In this document: in pieces, positions 17,290 through 26,495 of the stretch
Numbering within the stretch: position 1 is the first letter of the stretch
How the letters are laid out: each line of letters starts with the position of its first letter
Origin: Bacteroidota bacterium
GTDB lineage: Bacteria; Bacteroidota; Ignavibacteria; Palsa-1295
Length of the DNA stretch: 64,000 nucleotides
NCBI GenBank assembly: GCA_018266755.1
Contig: JAFDZW010000001.1
Coordinates: 273,635-337,634 of the forward strand
Direction: 5' to 3'
Made by a program: the position numbers and the translations under genes
The notes under the pieces: generated by a model
Database searches by the model: none
Told to the model about the DNA's origin: nothing
Seen by the model: the letters and a program-made list of their open reading frames with translations, nothing else

Positions 17290-17880
17290 CTGCTGGATTC
17301 GAGTACCGATATCCTCCCATTTCCTGTCCTCGAGACCGAACGGTTGATCCTGCGCGAGTGGGAAGAGCGCGATGCGCGCGATTTATATGAGATGTGGCGG
17401 CACGAACAGGTGCTGCAATATACTGGCGTACCACGTGTCGACAGTATTGATTCCGCCCAGCAATTGATCCAGAATTTTCGTTCGCGATTCCGTGAGCATC
17501 GGTCCGGTCTTGTCTGGGCGATTGCCAGTCGATCCGATGGTCGAGTGATCGGGGAGAGCAGTATTTTCCGTTTGCAGGAAGAGCACCGAAAGGCGGAGAT
17601 CGGCTGTACGTTCGGTCCGAGCGGGTGGGGCCGTGGCTACGCGCGCGAAGCGCTTACGGCTGTCGTCAAGTATCTTTTCAACGATTTACCGTTCTTCCGA
17701 TTGAACCGACTTGTCGCAGAAACCGACCCACGAAATGCATCGGCGATTCGATTACTCGAGTCGCTCGGCTTTCGGCAAGAGGCCCTTCTGCACGATTACT
17801 ATTTCGAGCGAGGCCAATTCGTGGATCAGTACATCTATACGTTGCTGCGGCGAGAACAAAACACACCTGTTGGGCAGTGA
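17290..17880 (+). CDS. GNAT-family N-acetyltransferase (RimJ/RimL type)
   Basis: Acetyl-CoA-dependent acetyltransferase. Its N-terminus LETERLILREWEERDARDL is the standard first strand and helix. FGPSGWGRGYAREAL is the acetyl-CoA pyrophosphate loop, and NASAIRLLESLGFR is the last helix. The first conventional start codon, TTG 17344, lies inside the conserved LETERL segment. Translation therefore probably begins upstream, with CTG 17290 the best candidate, 6 nt after the preceding stop. The stop codon lies in a 12-bp hairpin. The substrate could be a ribosomal protein N-terminus or a small amine. Confidence 0.8.
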   Translation: MLDSSTDILPFPVLETERLILREWEERDARDLYEMWRHEQVLQYTGVPRVDSIDSAQQLIQNFRSRFREHRSGLVWAIASRSDGRVIGESSIFRLQEEHRKAEIGCTFGPSGWGRGYAREALTAVVKYLFNDLPFFRLNRLVAETDPRNASAIRLLESLGFRQEALLHDYYFERGQFVDQYIYTLLRREQNTPVGQ

Positions 17881-17900
17881 GCCCTAGCCTCACTGCCCAA
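17870..17900. terminator. Strong hairpin at the end of the GNAT gene
   Basis: TTGGGCAGTGAG (17870-17881) and CTCACTGCCCAA (17889-17900) form a perfect 12-bp stem with a 7-nt loop. It includes the GNAT stop codon and sits between convergent genes. A T-run is lacking on both sides, so it is a possible bidirectional terminator. Confidence 0.55.
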
Positions 17901-17927
17901 TGACCGCGCATTGCGATCGAACAGGTA

Positions 17928-18221
17928 CTACTGTTTTCCGCCCTGCCCCTTGCGCTGACCCTGACCTTGCCCTTGACCGCGTCGTTTCGCGCCTGAACCT
18001 TGCGTGGCTCGGTTCGCTTTCTGCCGGGCCTCGCGTGACTTCACGTTCTGCTCGTGATAGACGCCCGTCGAATCACGCTTACGAAGCTGCTTGCGTTGTT
18101 GGATCTGCGTTTTGAGCTGAGTTCCTTTCCCCGTACCCTGACCTTGCCCGCCCTGCGGTTGGGCCACGATTACCGAAGCGGAGAACATCAGCGCACACAG
18201 CGCCATGGAAATCGATTTCAT
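17928..18221 (-). CDS. Small secreted Gln/Gly/Lys-rich protein
   Basis: 97 residues. A signal peptide (MKSISMALCALMFSASVIVAQ) precedes a low-complexity, strongly basic mature protein with GQGQG repeats at both ends and a charged middle (QQRKQLRKRDS). No family is recognised. The composition suggests an extended, nucleic-acid- or polysaccharide-binding or structural peptide, but this is speculation. It is a single gene, convergent with the GNAT gene. Confidence 0.6.
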   Translation of the reverse strand: MKSISMALCALMFSASVIVAQPQGGQGQGTGKGTQLKTQIQQRKQLRKRDSTGVYHEQNVKSREARQKANRATQGSGAKRRGQGQGQGQRKGQGGKQ

Positions 18222-18314
18222 TGCGATACCTTTCCCGGTTGTAGTTCGATCGGGGGAATCGAACCGGTGAATTACACTCGTGAGATGCAGCGCAGACCTA
18301 AAAGATTCAACCGG

Positions 18315-19136
18315 TCAATGCTGGGGAGTTTCTATATACCTGCTTCCGTCGAACTCGAAGAGTCGGTTCGAAGAGGTCAGGCTGTCACCGACGGCGACCG
18401 GTACACTCAATGTCTGCATCGTATTCGAGAACTTGATCTTGAACCGTTCGCGGCCCAACTTCTCGCTATAGTTTTTGAAGTAGTCGTATCGAAGCTCGAT
18501 CGAATGCGCGGCGCCGCCGGTTGTTTGGAACAGTCGGGCGCCTTTCCGGAGCGATCCTTCCGAGATCGTGTACGCATCGAGCCGCTGTGCGACCTGGTTT
18601 GCGGTGAACTGCGAATTGACGAACGGAATATAATACGTCTCTCCTTGCTTCGTCGTGACCGTGTAGATCGTGTCATACCAATCGGGCGCATAACCCGTTG
18701 TCCCGGTCGGGCGCAGATCGGCCACCTTCACGCCACTCGACGTGCGATACTCGAAGAGCATAACGATCTGCGGTTGCTCGCCGCCGGTTTTCGTGTCCCA
18801 CGCCCACGTCCTCAGCTTCTTATCGGCCGACGTCGTCAGCCAAAGATTCTCCGGTGTCGCGATCGGGGCATCGATCGATTCCGGGATCAGCGGCAGCGTT
18901 TGTAGCAAATATCGGCGCACGTCCTCGCTCGCTTCGCGCAGCGAATCGGCGTATGCGGCCGACTTCTCAGGATCGACGCGGAATTGACGTCCGAGCCGGT
19001 AACATTCGTTGATGCGATCGAACGAACGCGCCAATGTCGATTCGAGACTCTGGAGCGATTGCCCCGAACTCGGACGTGTTAACGCCAGTAACAGCAGCAC
19101 AGCGGATAATCTTCGGGCAGTCGAACGGACTCTCAT
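18315..19136 (-). CDS. Secreted protein of unknown function
   Basis: 273 residues. The N-terminus has a twin-Arg and hydrophobic signal ending RPSSGQ; ATG 19136 is preferred to the ATG 9 nt upstream. An alpha-helical first half (SLESTLARSFDRINECYRLG) is followed by a beta-rich part. I recognise no family. It lies directly downstream of the T9SS esterase gene (14 nt), so the two may form a transcription unit. Confidence 0.6.
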   Translation of the reverse strand: MRVRSTARRLSAVLLLLALTRPSSGQSLQSLESTLARSFDRINECYRLGRQFRVDPEKSAAYADSLREASEDVRRYLLQTLPLIPESIDAPIATPENLWLTTSADKKLRTWAWDTKTGGEQPQIVMLFEYRTSSGVKVADLRPTGTTGYAPDWYDTIYTVTTKQGETYYIPFVNSQFTANQVAQRLDAYTISEGSLRKGARLFQTTGGAAHSIELRYDYFKNYSEKLGRERFKIKFSNTMQTLSVPVAVGDSLTSSNRLFEFDGSRYIETPQH

Positions 19137-19149
19137 ACAGTACAATAGA

Positions 19150-21507
19150 TCAGTGCGTGACTATCAAACGTCGCTCGATGACGTATCCGTTCGATTCAAG
19201 ACGGCACACGAGGCTGGAGGTTGGCAGCGAACGCGTGTCGAGATCGAGCGTGTAGCGGCCCGCTTCGCGCGTCTCATCGACGGGTCTCAGAAGTTCTCTG
19301 CCGGTTTCGTCATAAACGCTAAGTCGCACGCGTGCTCGCTCGCCAAGCTCGAATGAGAGCAGCGAGTGATCGGATGCCGGATTGGGAATCACGGAAAGAT
19401 CCGTCCCGGATGTCGTCGCCTCCCCAACTCGTAACACGTATGTGATCGGTACACCCCAGAAGCAGAATGCACCGAGGCCGTTGTTGTTGCGAAGCCATGG
19501 GCCTTCGTAAGTGATCGTTGTGTTGTTATAGTATGTATCCGGCAGATATGCAATCGTCCGAGCATTCGTCGAATGCTTGAGCTTCAAAAGTATGGTGTCG
19601 CCATGCGCGGTGACTTCGCTAACAAGCGACGTATCGGTGCCGACGTAGAAATAGTCTTTGATAGACGCTCGCAGCGTATCGAACATGCTATCGGCGGGCA
19701 CATTCATACCGCTGCCACCGGTGTTGAATAGTAGCGTGATCGAAGTGTGCGTCTCGTCGGTATATCGTGCGGATAGAATATCGGGCGAGTTGATGCCAAT
19801 GGTGTCGGTGCTGTGATAGAGATCGCGCTCGACGAGTGCGAAAAGCTGGTCGCCGAGCATGTGATAGCCGTTGACCGCCTTGATAAAGTGGCAACCGTCA
19901 TGATCCGGCAGGCCCATCGTTGTGTGTGTCACGACATCGAGGTAATATCTCGAGAGCGAGCGCAACAGGTCGCGCAACTCGCTGCTGTTGCCCGGAGCGG
20001 CGCAGCCCGGACGAACCTGCACGACGTAGAACTTCTTCACTGCAGGATAGTCGATACGCCAGGAGTTCGAAAGCTTCTTGAAGTTGTCGAAGTAATTCGT
20101 GATCGAGTTCGATTCACCCTGATACCAGAATAGCGCTTTGGCTTTGTTTACAAGTCCGGCCTTTCTCACTCGGTAGAGCATCGAACCATAGATCGTGCTA
20201 AGATCCGTCGGATTGTTTGCATTCGGCAAATGCTGTTCGATCGCCGTGCCACCGACGCTGCCGGTGATGAGCGCTGTCGGCAGGTGCATGCGCTCGGCGT
20301 AGTCGCGCTGGATCTCGAGCCCAAACGCGCCGACGTTCGATCCGCCGCCCGTGCCGTACCCGACTGAGAGCGACCACGCGGTATCGGCTTTCGATGATGA
20401 GAAGTTGCCGCCGAACGTGCGGCAGTATTCGTTCGTGTACGTATCGAGACCGAAGATGGAGTTCGACTGGCCGTCAATGAGAATTGCTTCGCCGCAGACC
20501 ACACTGTCAACTTGTCGAAGCACGGAATCCTTGTCCGAACCTTTGGCGCCGATCGTGAACGAATACTCTGAGAGCTCTGCGTGAATGCGAGCGTTAAGCG
20601 CGAACGGCTTGCCCGATGTAAGCGGCACGCTTGAATATGAGTACGTGACACCGTTCTTTTTCGCGCGCAGATACACCGAATCGAAACCGATTGCACGTAG
20701 TGTCCCTTTGACGCCAACGGTCGCAGAGTCATCCTCATCACGCGCGTAGAAACCGAGGCGTTTCGGTACCTCGCTGAATGTCGTGTCCGGCGGCTGCGGG
20801 CCGGTGATGCCATATTTCTTGAAGAGCGTGTCTTCGAGCTGTCTGCGTTCGATATCGGAGACGAAGCGAGGATAGATCAACACCTCCGCAATATCGCCCG
20901 ACATGAAGTTACCGCGCTGATAGCATCCGAGATAGATCGTGCTGTCGGTGTTCGTCCCGACCAGACTCGAATCGCCATCCTGACCGTTGACGTACCATCC
21001 TGCGTTTTGCGTACTCTGGCGAAAGCGCCCGATCACGACGGCAGGCGATGCGCTCAGAGGCGCTGAGGAGACCGCTTGTGTATTGAAGTTGCCGTGCAGG
21101 AAGCGAATGCTTGTTGCGCCACCGAAGTAGGTTGCATGCGTCGTGCCCGAGACGATGTTGTTCGTCACGCCGAAGTTCGTGATGCGCATCACCATTACGA
21201 CGGTATAGTCCTGGCTCACAGGGAAGAGATGCGGCCCTTCGAGATAGCTGCCGCTCGGCAAGAACGTGATTACCGGATGGCCGTTGATGTTTGCGGCGCC
21301 AACGTACGGTCGGCTCGCGGTGTCCGGCGCAACGAACGCGACGCCGTTCTTGCTCGCATCGGACCATTGTGTCAGGCGTCCACCGGTCGAAGTCGTCTCC
21401 GCCCCCGCATCGAGCCGCAACAAAGCACCCGATGGATACTGCGCCGCGGCAACTCCCGCGAGCGCACACACGACCACCAACACAACCCAAGTGAAAGACT
21501 TTCGCAT
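19150..21507 (-). CDS. Secreted sialate O-acetylesterase-like protein with LamG-type domain and T9SS tail
   Basis: 785 residues. After a signal peptide (ending GVAAAQ), residues about 25-245 form a concanavalin-A/LamG-like domain (FMSGDIAEVLIYPR). The central part is an SGNH/SASA-type esterase: ILIDGQSNS carries the nucleophile serine, LFWYQGESN the block-III motif, and LPDHDGCHF the catalytic Asp-His. The C-terminal 80 residues are a T9SS type A sorting domain (SVIPNPASDHSLLSFEL). It probably removes acetyl groups from surface or environmental glycans and may work with the GH20-like enzyme. ATG 21507 starts the signal peptide. Confidence 0.8.
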   Translation of the reverse strand: MRKSFTWVVLVVVCALAGVAAAQYPSGALLRLDAGAETTSTGGRLTQWSDASKNGVAFVAPDTASRPYVGAANINGHPVITFLPSGSYLEGPHLFPVSQDYTVVMVMRITNFGVTNNIVSGTTHATYFGGATSIRFLHGNFNTQAVSSAPLSASPAVVIGRFRQSTQNAGWYVNGQDGDSSLVGTNTDSTIYLGCYQRGNFMSGDIAEVLIYPRFVSDIERRQLEDTLFKKYGITGPQPPDTTFSEVPKRLGFYARDEDDSATVGVKGTLRAIGFDSVYLRAKKNGVTYSYSSVPLTSGKPFALNARIHAELSEYSFTIGAKGSDKDSVLRQVDSVVCGEAILIDGQSNSIFGLDTYTNEYCRTFGGNFSSSKADTAWSLSVGYGTGGGSNVGAFGLEIQRDYAERMHLPTALITGSVGGTAIEQHLPNANNPTDLSTIYGSMLYRVRKAGLVNKAKALFWYQGESNSITNYFDNFKKLSNSWRIDYPAVKKFYVVQVRPGCAAPGNSSELRDLLRSLSRYYLDVVTHTTMGLPDHDGCHFIKAVNGYHMLGDQLFALVERDLYHSTDTIGINSPDILSARYTDETHTSITLLFNTGGSGMNVPADSMFDTLRASIKDYFYVGTDTSLVSEVTAHGDTILLKLKHSTNARTIAYLPDTYYNNTTITYEGPWLRNNNGLGAFCFWGVPITYVLRVGEATTSGTDLSVIPNPASDHSLLSFELGERARVRLSVYDETGRELLRPVDETREAGRYTLDLDTRSLPTSSLVCRLESNGYVIERRLIVTH

Positions 21508-21574
21508 AGTAAGACTTCTCCGTGGGAGAATCAACACACGAGGGGAGGGGATTGGTTGAGGGGAGGAGGGACTT

Positions 21575-22327
21575 CTACTGAACTACTTCAAGTGGATAGT
21601 ACTCTTGCTGTTTGGAATAATAGCCTGGCATCTGATCGTACGTGCGACCGTATAGTTTGCGGCCGGTGATATGCTTACGAACGCCTCCCCACTGTTTAAA
21701 AAAGAATGGGACTTTTGCATTCCTACATTGTCGGTGAATTGAAGTGACCCAAGCATTGAGCATTGGCCGGGATTTGGGCCCTGATTCACCGCCGACAATT
21801 ACCCAATGAATGCCATCGAGAGGAAGGTTCTCAAGCGGCCCGATAAGTGGTTCGAGTGACAAAAAACGTGTGGTCGCAGGAACATGCTGTAGATCGGTAA
21901 TGCGGTTTGCCACGCGCTCGTCTTCTACACTCACACCCATCCAAATATTCTCAGTCCATGTAAGGTACTTGGCAACCTTTCGAAGTCGTTCGCTTCGCTT
22001 GGTTAGAATTTGATATGTGTGGTGGGGAGTTTCATTCATCGTTTTGAACACCTGCTGAATGAACTCAAGGGGAATATCCGGATGGAAGAGGTCACTCATC
22101 GAGTTCACAAACACGATGCGTGACTTCTTCCACTTCCGAGGCAGGTCGACAAGATCGTCGTGCAATGTGACAGCAAAGCCATTGCGGTATCGCTCGGACC
22201 CCATGGCTTTCAGTCGCTTGGCCATCCGCTCTGCGTAGCAATGCTTACACCCCTGGCTAATCTTGTCACATCCCGTGACAGGATTCCAGGTGACCTCGGT
22301 CCATTCGATGTGGGAGATTGTTGACAC
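21575..22327 (-). CDS. DUF5131 / phage Gp37-Gp68-family protein
   Basis: 250 residues with GTG start. The N-terminus IEWTEVTWNPVTGC, then SQGCKHCYAERMAKRL, is the cysteine-rich signature of the phage Gp37/Gp68 (DUF5131) family; Cys20, Cys27 and Cys30 suggest an iron-sulfur or radical-SAM-like site. ILTKRSERLRK, NIWMGVSVED and VGGESGPKSRPM are further family motifs. The biochemical role is not established, and the family is common on phages and islands. It is the last gene of a minus-strand run after gyrB, the ATPase and the TOPRIM protein; the 71-nt gap leaves cotranscription uncertain. Confidence 0.85.
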   Translation of the reverse strand: MSTISHIEWTEVTWNPVTGCDKISQGCKHCYAERMAKRLKAMGSERYRNGFAVTLHDDLVDLPRKWKKSRIVFVNSMSDLFHPDIPLEFIQQVFKTMNETPHHTYQILTKRSERLRKVAKYLTWTENIWMGVSVEDERVANRITDLQHVPATTRFLSLEPLIGPLENLPLDGIHWVIVGGESGPKSRPMLNAWVTSIHRQCRNAKVPFFFKQWGGVRKHITGRKLYGRTYDQMPGYYSKQQEYYPLEVVQ

Positions 22328-22398
22328 GATTATGACTTCTTGTAATGACTGTGGAAGGAATCATACATAGAAATTCACGACAGGCGAATGTGTGGGAC

Positions 22399-23073
22399 TC
22401 AGAGGCTCCGAATGAGTCCTAAGAAATGCTGAAAGGACTCGAGGTGATCGGATTGTTGCTGAACTCGACTCTCAAGCGCACCTATGAACGCTTGGCTTAT
22501 TGCCGCTCCGGGGCGCGAGGGGTTGTATGAGCCACCACAGCCATGCATGAGTTCTCGTAGGTACTCTTTGTGAAACTGGTTGTAAGTGAACCGATGGTCA
22601 TAATGGCCGCACTTTTCTGGATCTTCAACAAAGACATTATGGTATGCAAGGTATTCTCGAAGCGGGCTTCCGATAGGAGAGATTGTTCGCAATGAATTAT
22701 TTCCGAGAAGCCAAGTCTCAAAACAACGGTTTTGGATGATGACGTGTAAGCTAGCGTGCAGCAGTTGGACGTCAAGTGCGCTTAGCCTCTTGAATACCTC
22801 TTGCACTCGAGGCGCTACACCTATCTCATCCCCGTCCAAGCATATCACTAGGTCTGTGTATTGGGGTAGTGAATTCAACTCAGAGACAGTATTCTTGAGT
22901 GCAACGTCGAGTATTCTTGGGTATCCACAACCACTGAATATATAGAACGAGTTCTCGGACGCGAGTTGCACCGACGGAACCCTTGAAAGGCCAGGGTTGA
23001 GCTTGTCAATCCAGGTAGGGTAGACCCTCTTCTCACAACTCCTCCCCTCCACCAAAAAGTAAACGTTTCTCAC
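22399..23073 (-). CDS. RloB-like TOPRIM-domain protein, probable nuclease effector
   Basis: 224 residues, GTG start overlapping the ATPase stop (GTGA). The TOPRIM core is clear: VYFLVEG with Glu9 and LVICLDGDEIG with Asp80 and Asp82, the metal-binding residues. The later IIQNRCFETWLLGN matches the FE-x-WLL motif of RloB/AbiLii-type proteins. TOPRIM proteins paired with AAA ATPases act in phage defence (AbiL, PARIS and OLD-like systems). Here the pair is translationally coupled. Nuclease activity and defence are inferred from motifs and context. Confidence 0.75.
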   Translation of the reverse strand: MRNVYFLVEGRSCEKRVYPTWIDKLNPGLSRVPSVQLASENSFYIFSGCGYPRILDVALKNTVSELNSLPQYTDLVICLDGDEIGVAPRVQEVFKRLSALDVQLLHASLHVIIQNRCFETWLLGNNSLRTISPIGSPLREYLAYHNVFVEDPEKCGHYDHRFTYNQFHKEYLRELMHGCGGSYNPSRPGAAISQAFIGALESRVQQQSDHLESFQHFLGLIRSL

Positions 23074-24203
23074 ACTCCGATGCCTTCTGTGAAGGGCTCT
23101 GAATTGAGCAGTTGGAGAAAGGCGTCATGTTTGCTTAGTCCTAGACCTAGATCGCCGGCGTCTCTCACTGAAACAACATGGCCACGTCTGAGGACGACGC
23201 GCCAAGATGGCATTGGTACCTGATTGATAATATAGGGATGGTGGCTGGTAATAATGAACTGGATGTCCTTTCGTTTCGACAGGATCACATTGGTAACGAA
23301 ATCAAGGCAGTTTACTCCCATGCTATTTTCAAACTCATCAATTAGGACTATGCTTCCTGGACTTGCCAAATATAGGTCTGCCAGATTACTTAGCGTACGT
23401 CTCATTCCGGATGAAACATTCTCGCTGCGAATCCAACGGTCGGCTTCCCTAATTTGAAGCAGATATCTTTCGTTATCTTCTCTGTCAAGGTTTTCAACAC
23501 TTGGTTGAACAAACCTCAAATCTTCAACTGTCGGAAAAATTTCCTTAAAAGCACCGAATATAGGAGCGACTTCCTCTGGGAAATAGCGGTATAGCTCGAT
23601 TAGCTTAAACTCGGAGGTATATGGTACCGCTATGATGCTTTGGGCGTCAGCATACGTCGGCTTGTTTGGCCAAGCGCTTGAGTCGGTAAACCAGGGTAAC
23701 TCGGCGCGCGACTGGTCGTGGAGAAACATTTTTTTTAGCCCCCACACCAGCTCGAACAGTTTATCTTCCTCCTCAAATAACGAAATTAGGCTCTCCGAGG
23801 ATGACAGCTTTGGTTCAACTTGCTTATTCTCAAAGAAAACCCCTCCGGGGCCACGTCGGGCGACTTCGGCACCTCCGAGATTAATCGTTTCGCGAAGTAT
23901 CCTTGGTGCATTCTCAGCGGTGGCTTGTCGCTCATACTTTGCGGGCACCTTCAAGACCCCAATATTTTCGAACTCACCCTCCCATACATATCGCTTGTTT
24001 CCACTAGCCTCGAATTCCGCACTCCAAGTCAACCCACTCACGGATGCACCGTGCGCGATTTCATGTAAAGAGAGGATGGCCCTCAGTATCAGGCTCTTGC
24101 CGACTCCGGAAACGCCCACAAGGAGATTAAAATCATCGAAGTAGGTCCGCTCGAGCTTCCACTCAAGCGCTTTGTTCTCGTACTCTAATGATACCAGTCT
24201 CAT
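23070..24203 (-). CDS. AAA-family (AAA_15/21-like) ATPase, partner of the TOPRIM protein
   Basis: 377 residues. Walker A is GVSGVGKS (30-37), the ABC-type signature lies in NVSSGMRRTLSNLADL, Walker B is IVLIDEFENS, and FIITSHHPYIINQ provides the switch histidine. This is the short SMC/ABC-like ATPase type found in RloA/AbiLi-like and OLD-like systems, with no DNA-binding or nuclease domain of its own. The stop codon overlaps the TOPRIM start. It begins 21 bp after the gyrB stop, on the same strand. Base composition is lower in GC than gyrB, which suggests transfer. Confidence 0.8.
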   Translation of the reverse strand: MRLVSLEYENKALEWKLERTYFDDFNLLVGVSGVGKSLILRAILSLHEIAHGASVSGLTWSAEFEASGNKRYVWEGEFENIGVLKVPAKYERQATAENAPRILRETINLGGAEVARRGPGGVFFENKQVEPKLSSSESLISLFEEEDKLFELVWGLKKMFLHDQSRAELPWFTDSSAWPNKPTYADAQSIIAVPYTSEFKLIELYRYFPEEVAPIFGAFKEIFPTVEDLRFVQPSVENLDREDNERYLLQIREADRWIRSENVSSGMRRTLSNLADLYLASPGSIVLIDEFENSMGVNCLDFVTNVILSKRKDIQFIITSHHPYIINQVPMPSWRVVLRRGHVVSVRDAGDLGLGLSKHDAFLQLLNSEPFTEGIGV

Positions 24204-24224
24204 GATTCATTGCGAACGATAGGT

Positions 24225-26261
<2,037 letters not shown>

Positions 26262-26495
26262 TTACGGAATGCAGAAATCCGATGAATGAGAACAAGAAAA
26301 TGGGGGGGAAGGTTTGCGGAAAGGGAGTAAGACCTAACTCAATTCTGCGCTATTAACTGTCGCAGGATTCCCACTCCATTTGCAGTCTATTCGTTGTATC
26401 GCCAGTAGTAGCCGTCGAACCTTTGTATCTTTGATGAGTAGGTATAATCCACCCCTGAATATCTTAGGGTTGTGACGACAATGAGGGCAGTAGAA

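Noticed and set aside
22399-24203. Assignment of the ATPase-TOPRIM pair as PARIS (AriAB) or Septu
   Set aside because: The TOPRIM protein looks RloB-like rather than DUF4435, and there is no HNH nuclease; naming it needs a profile search.
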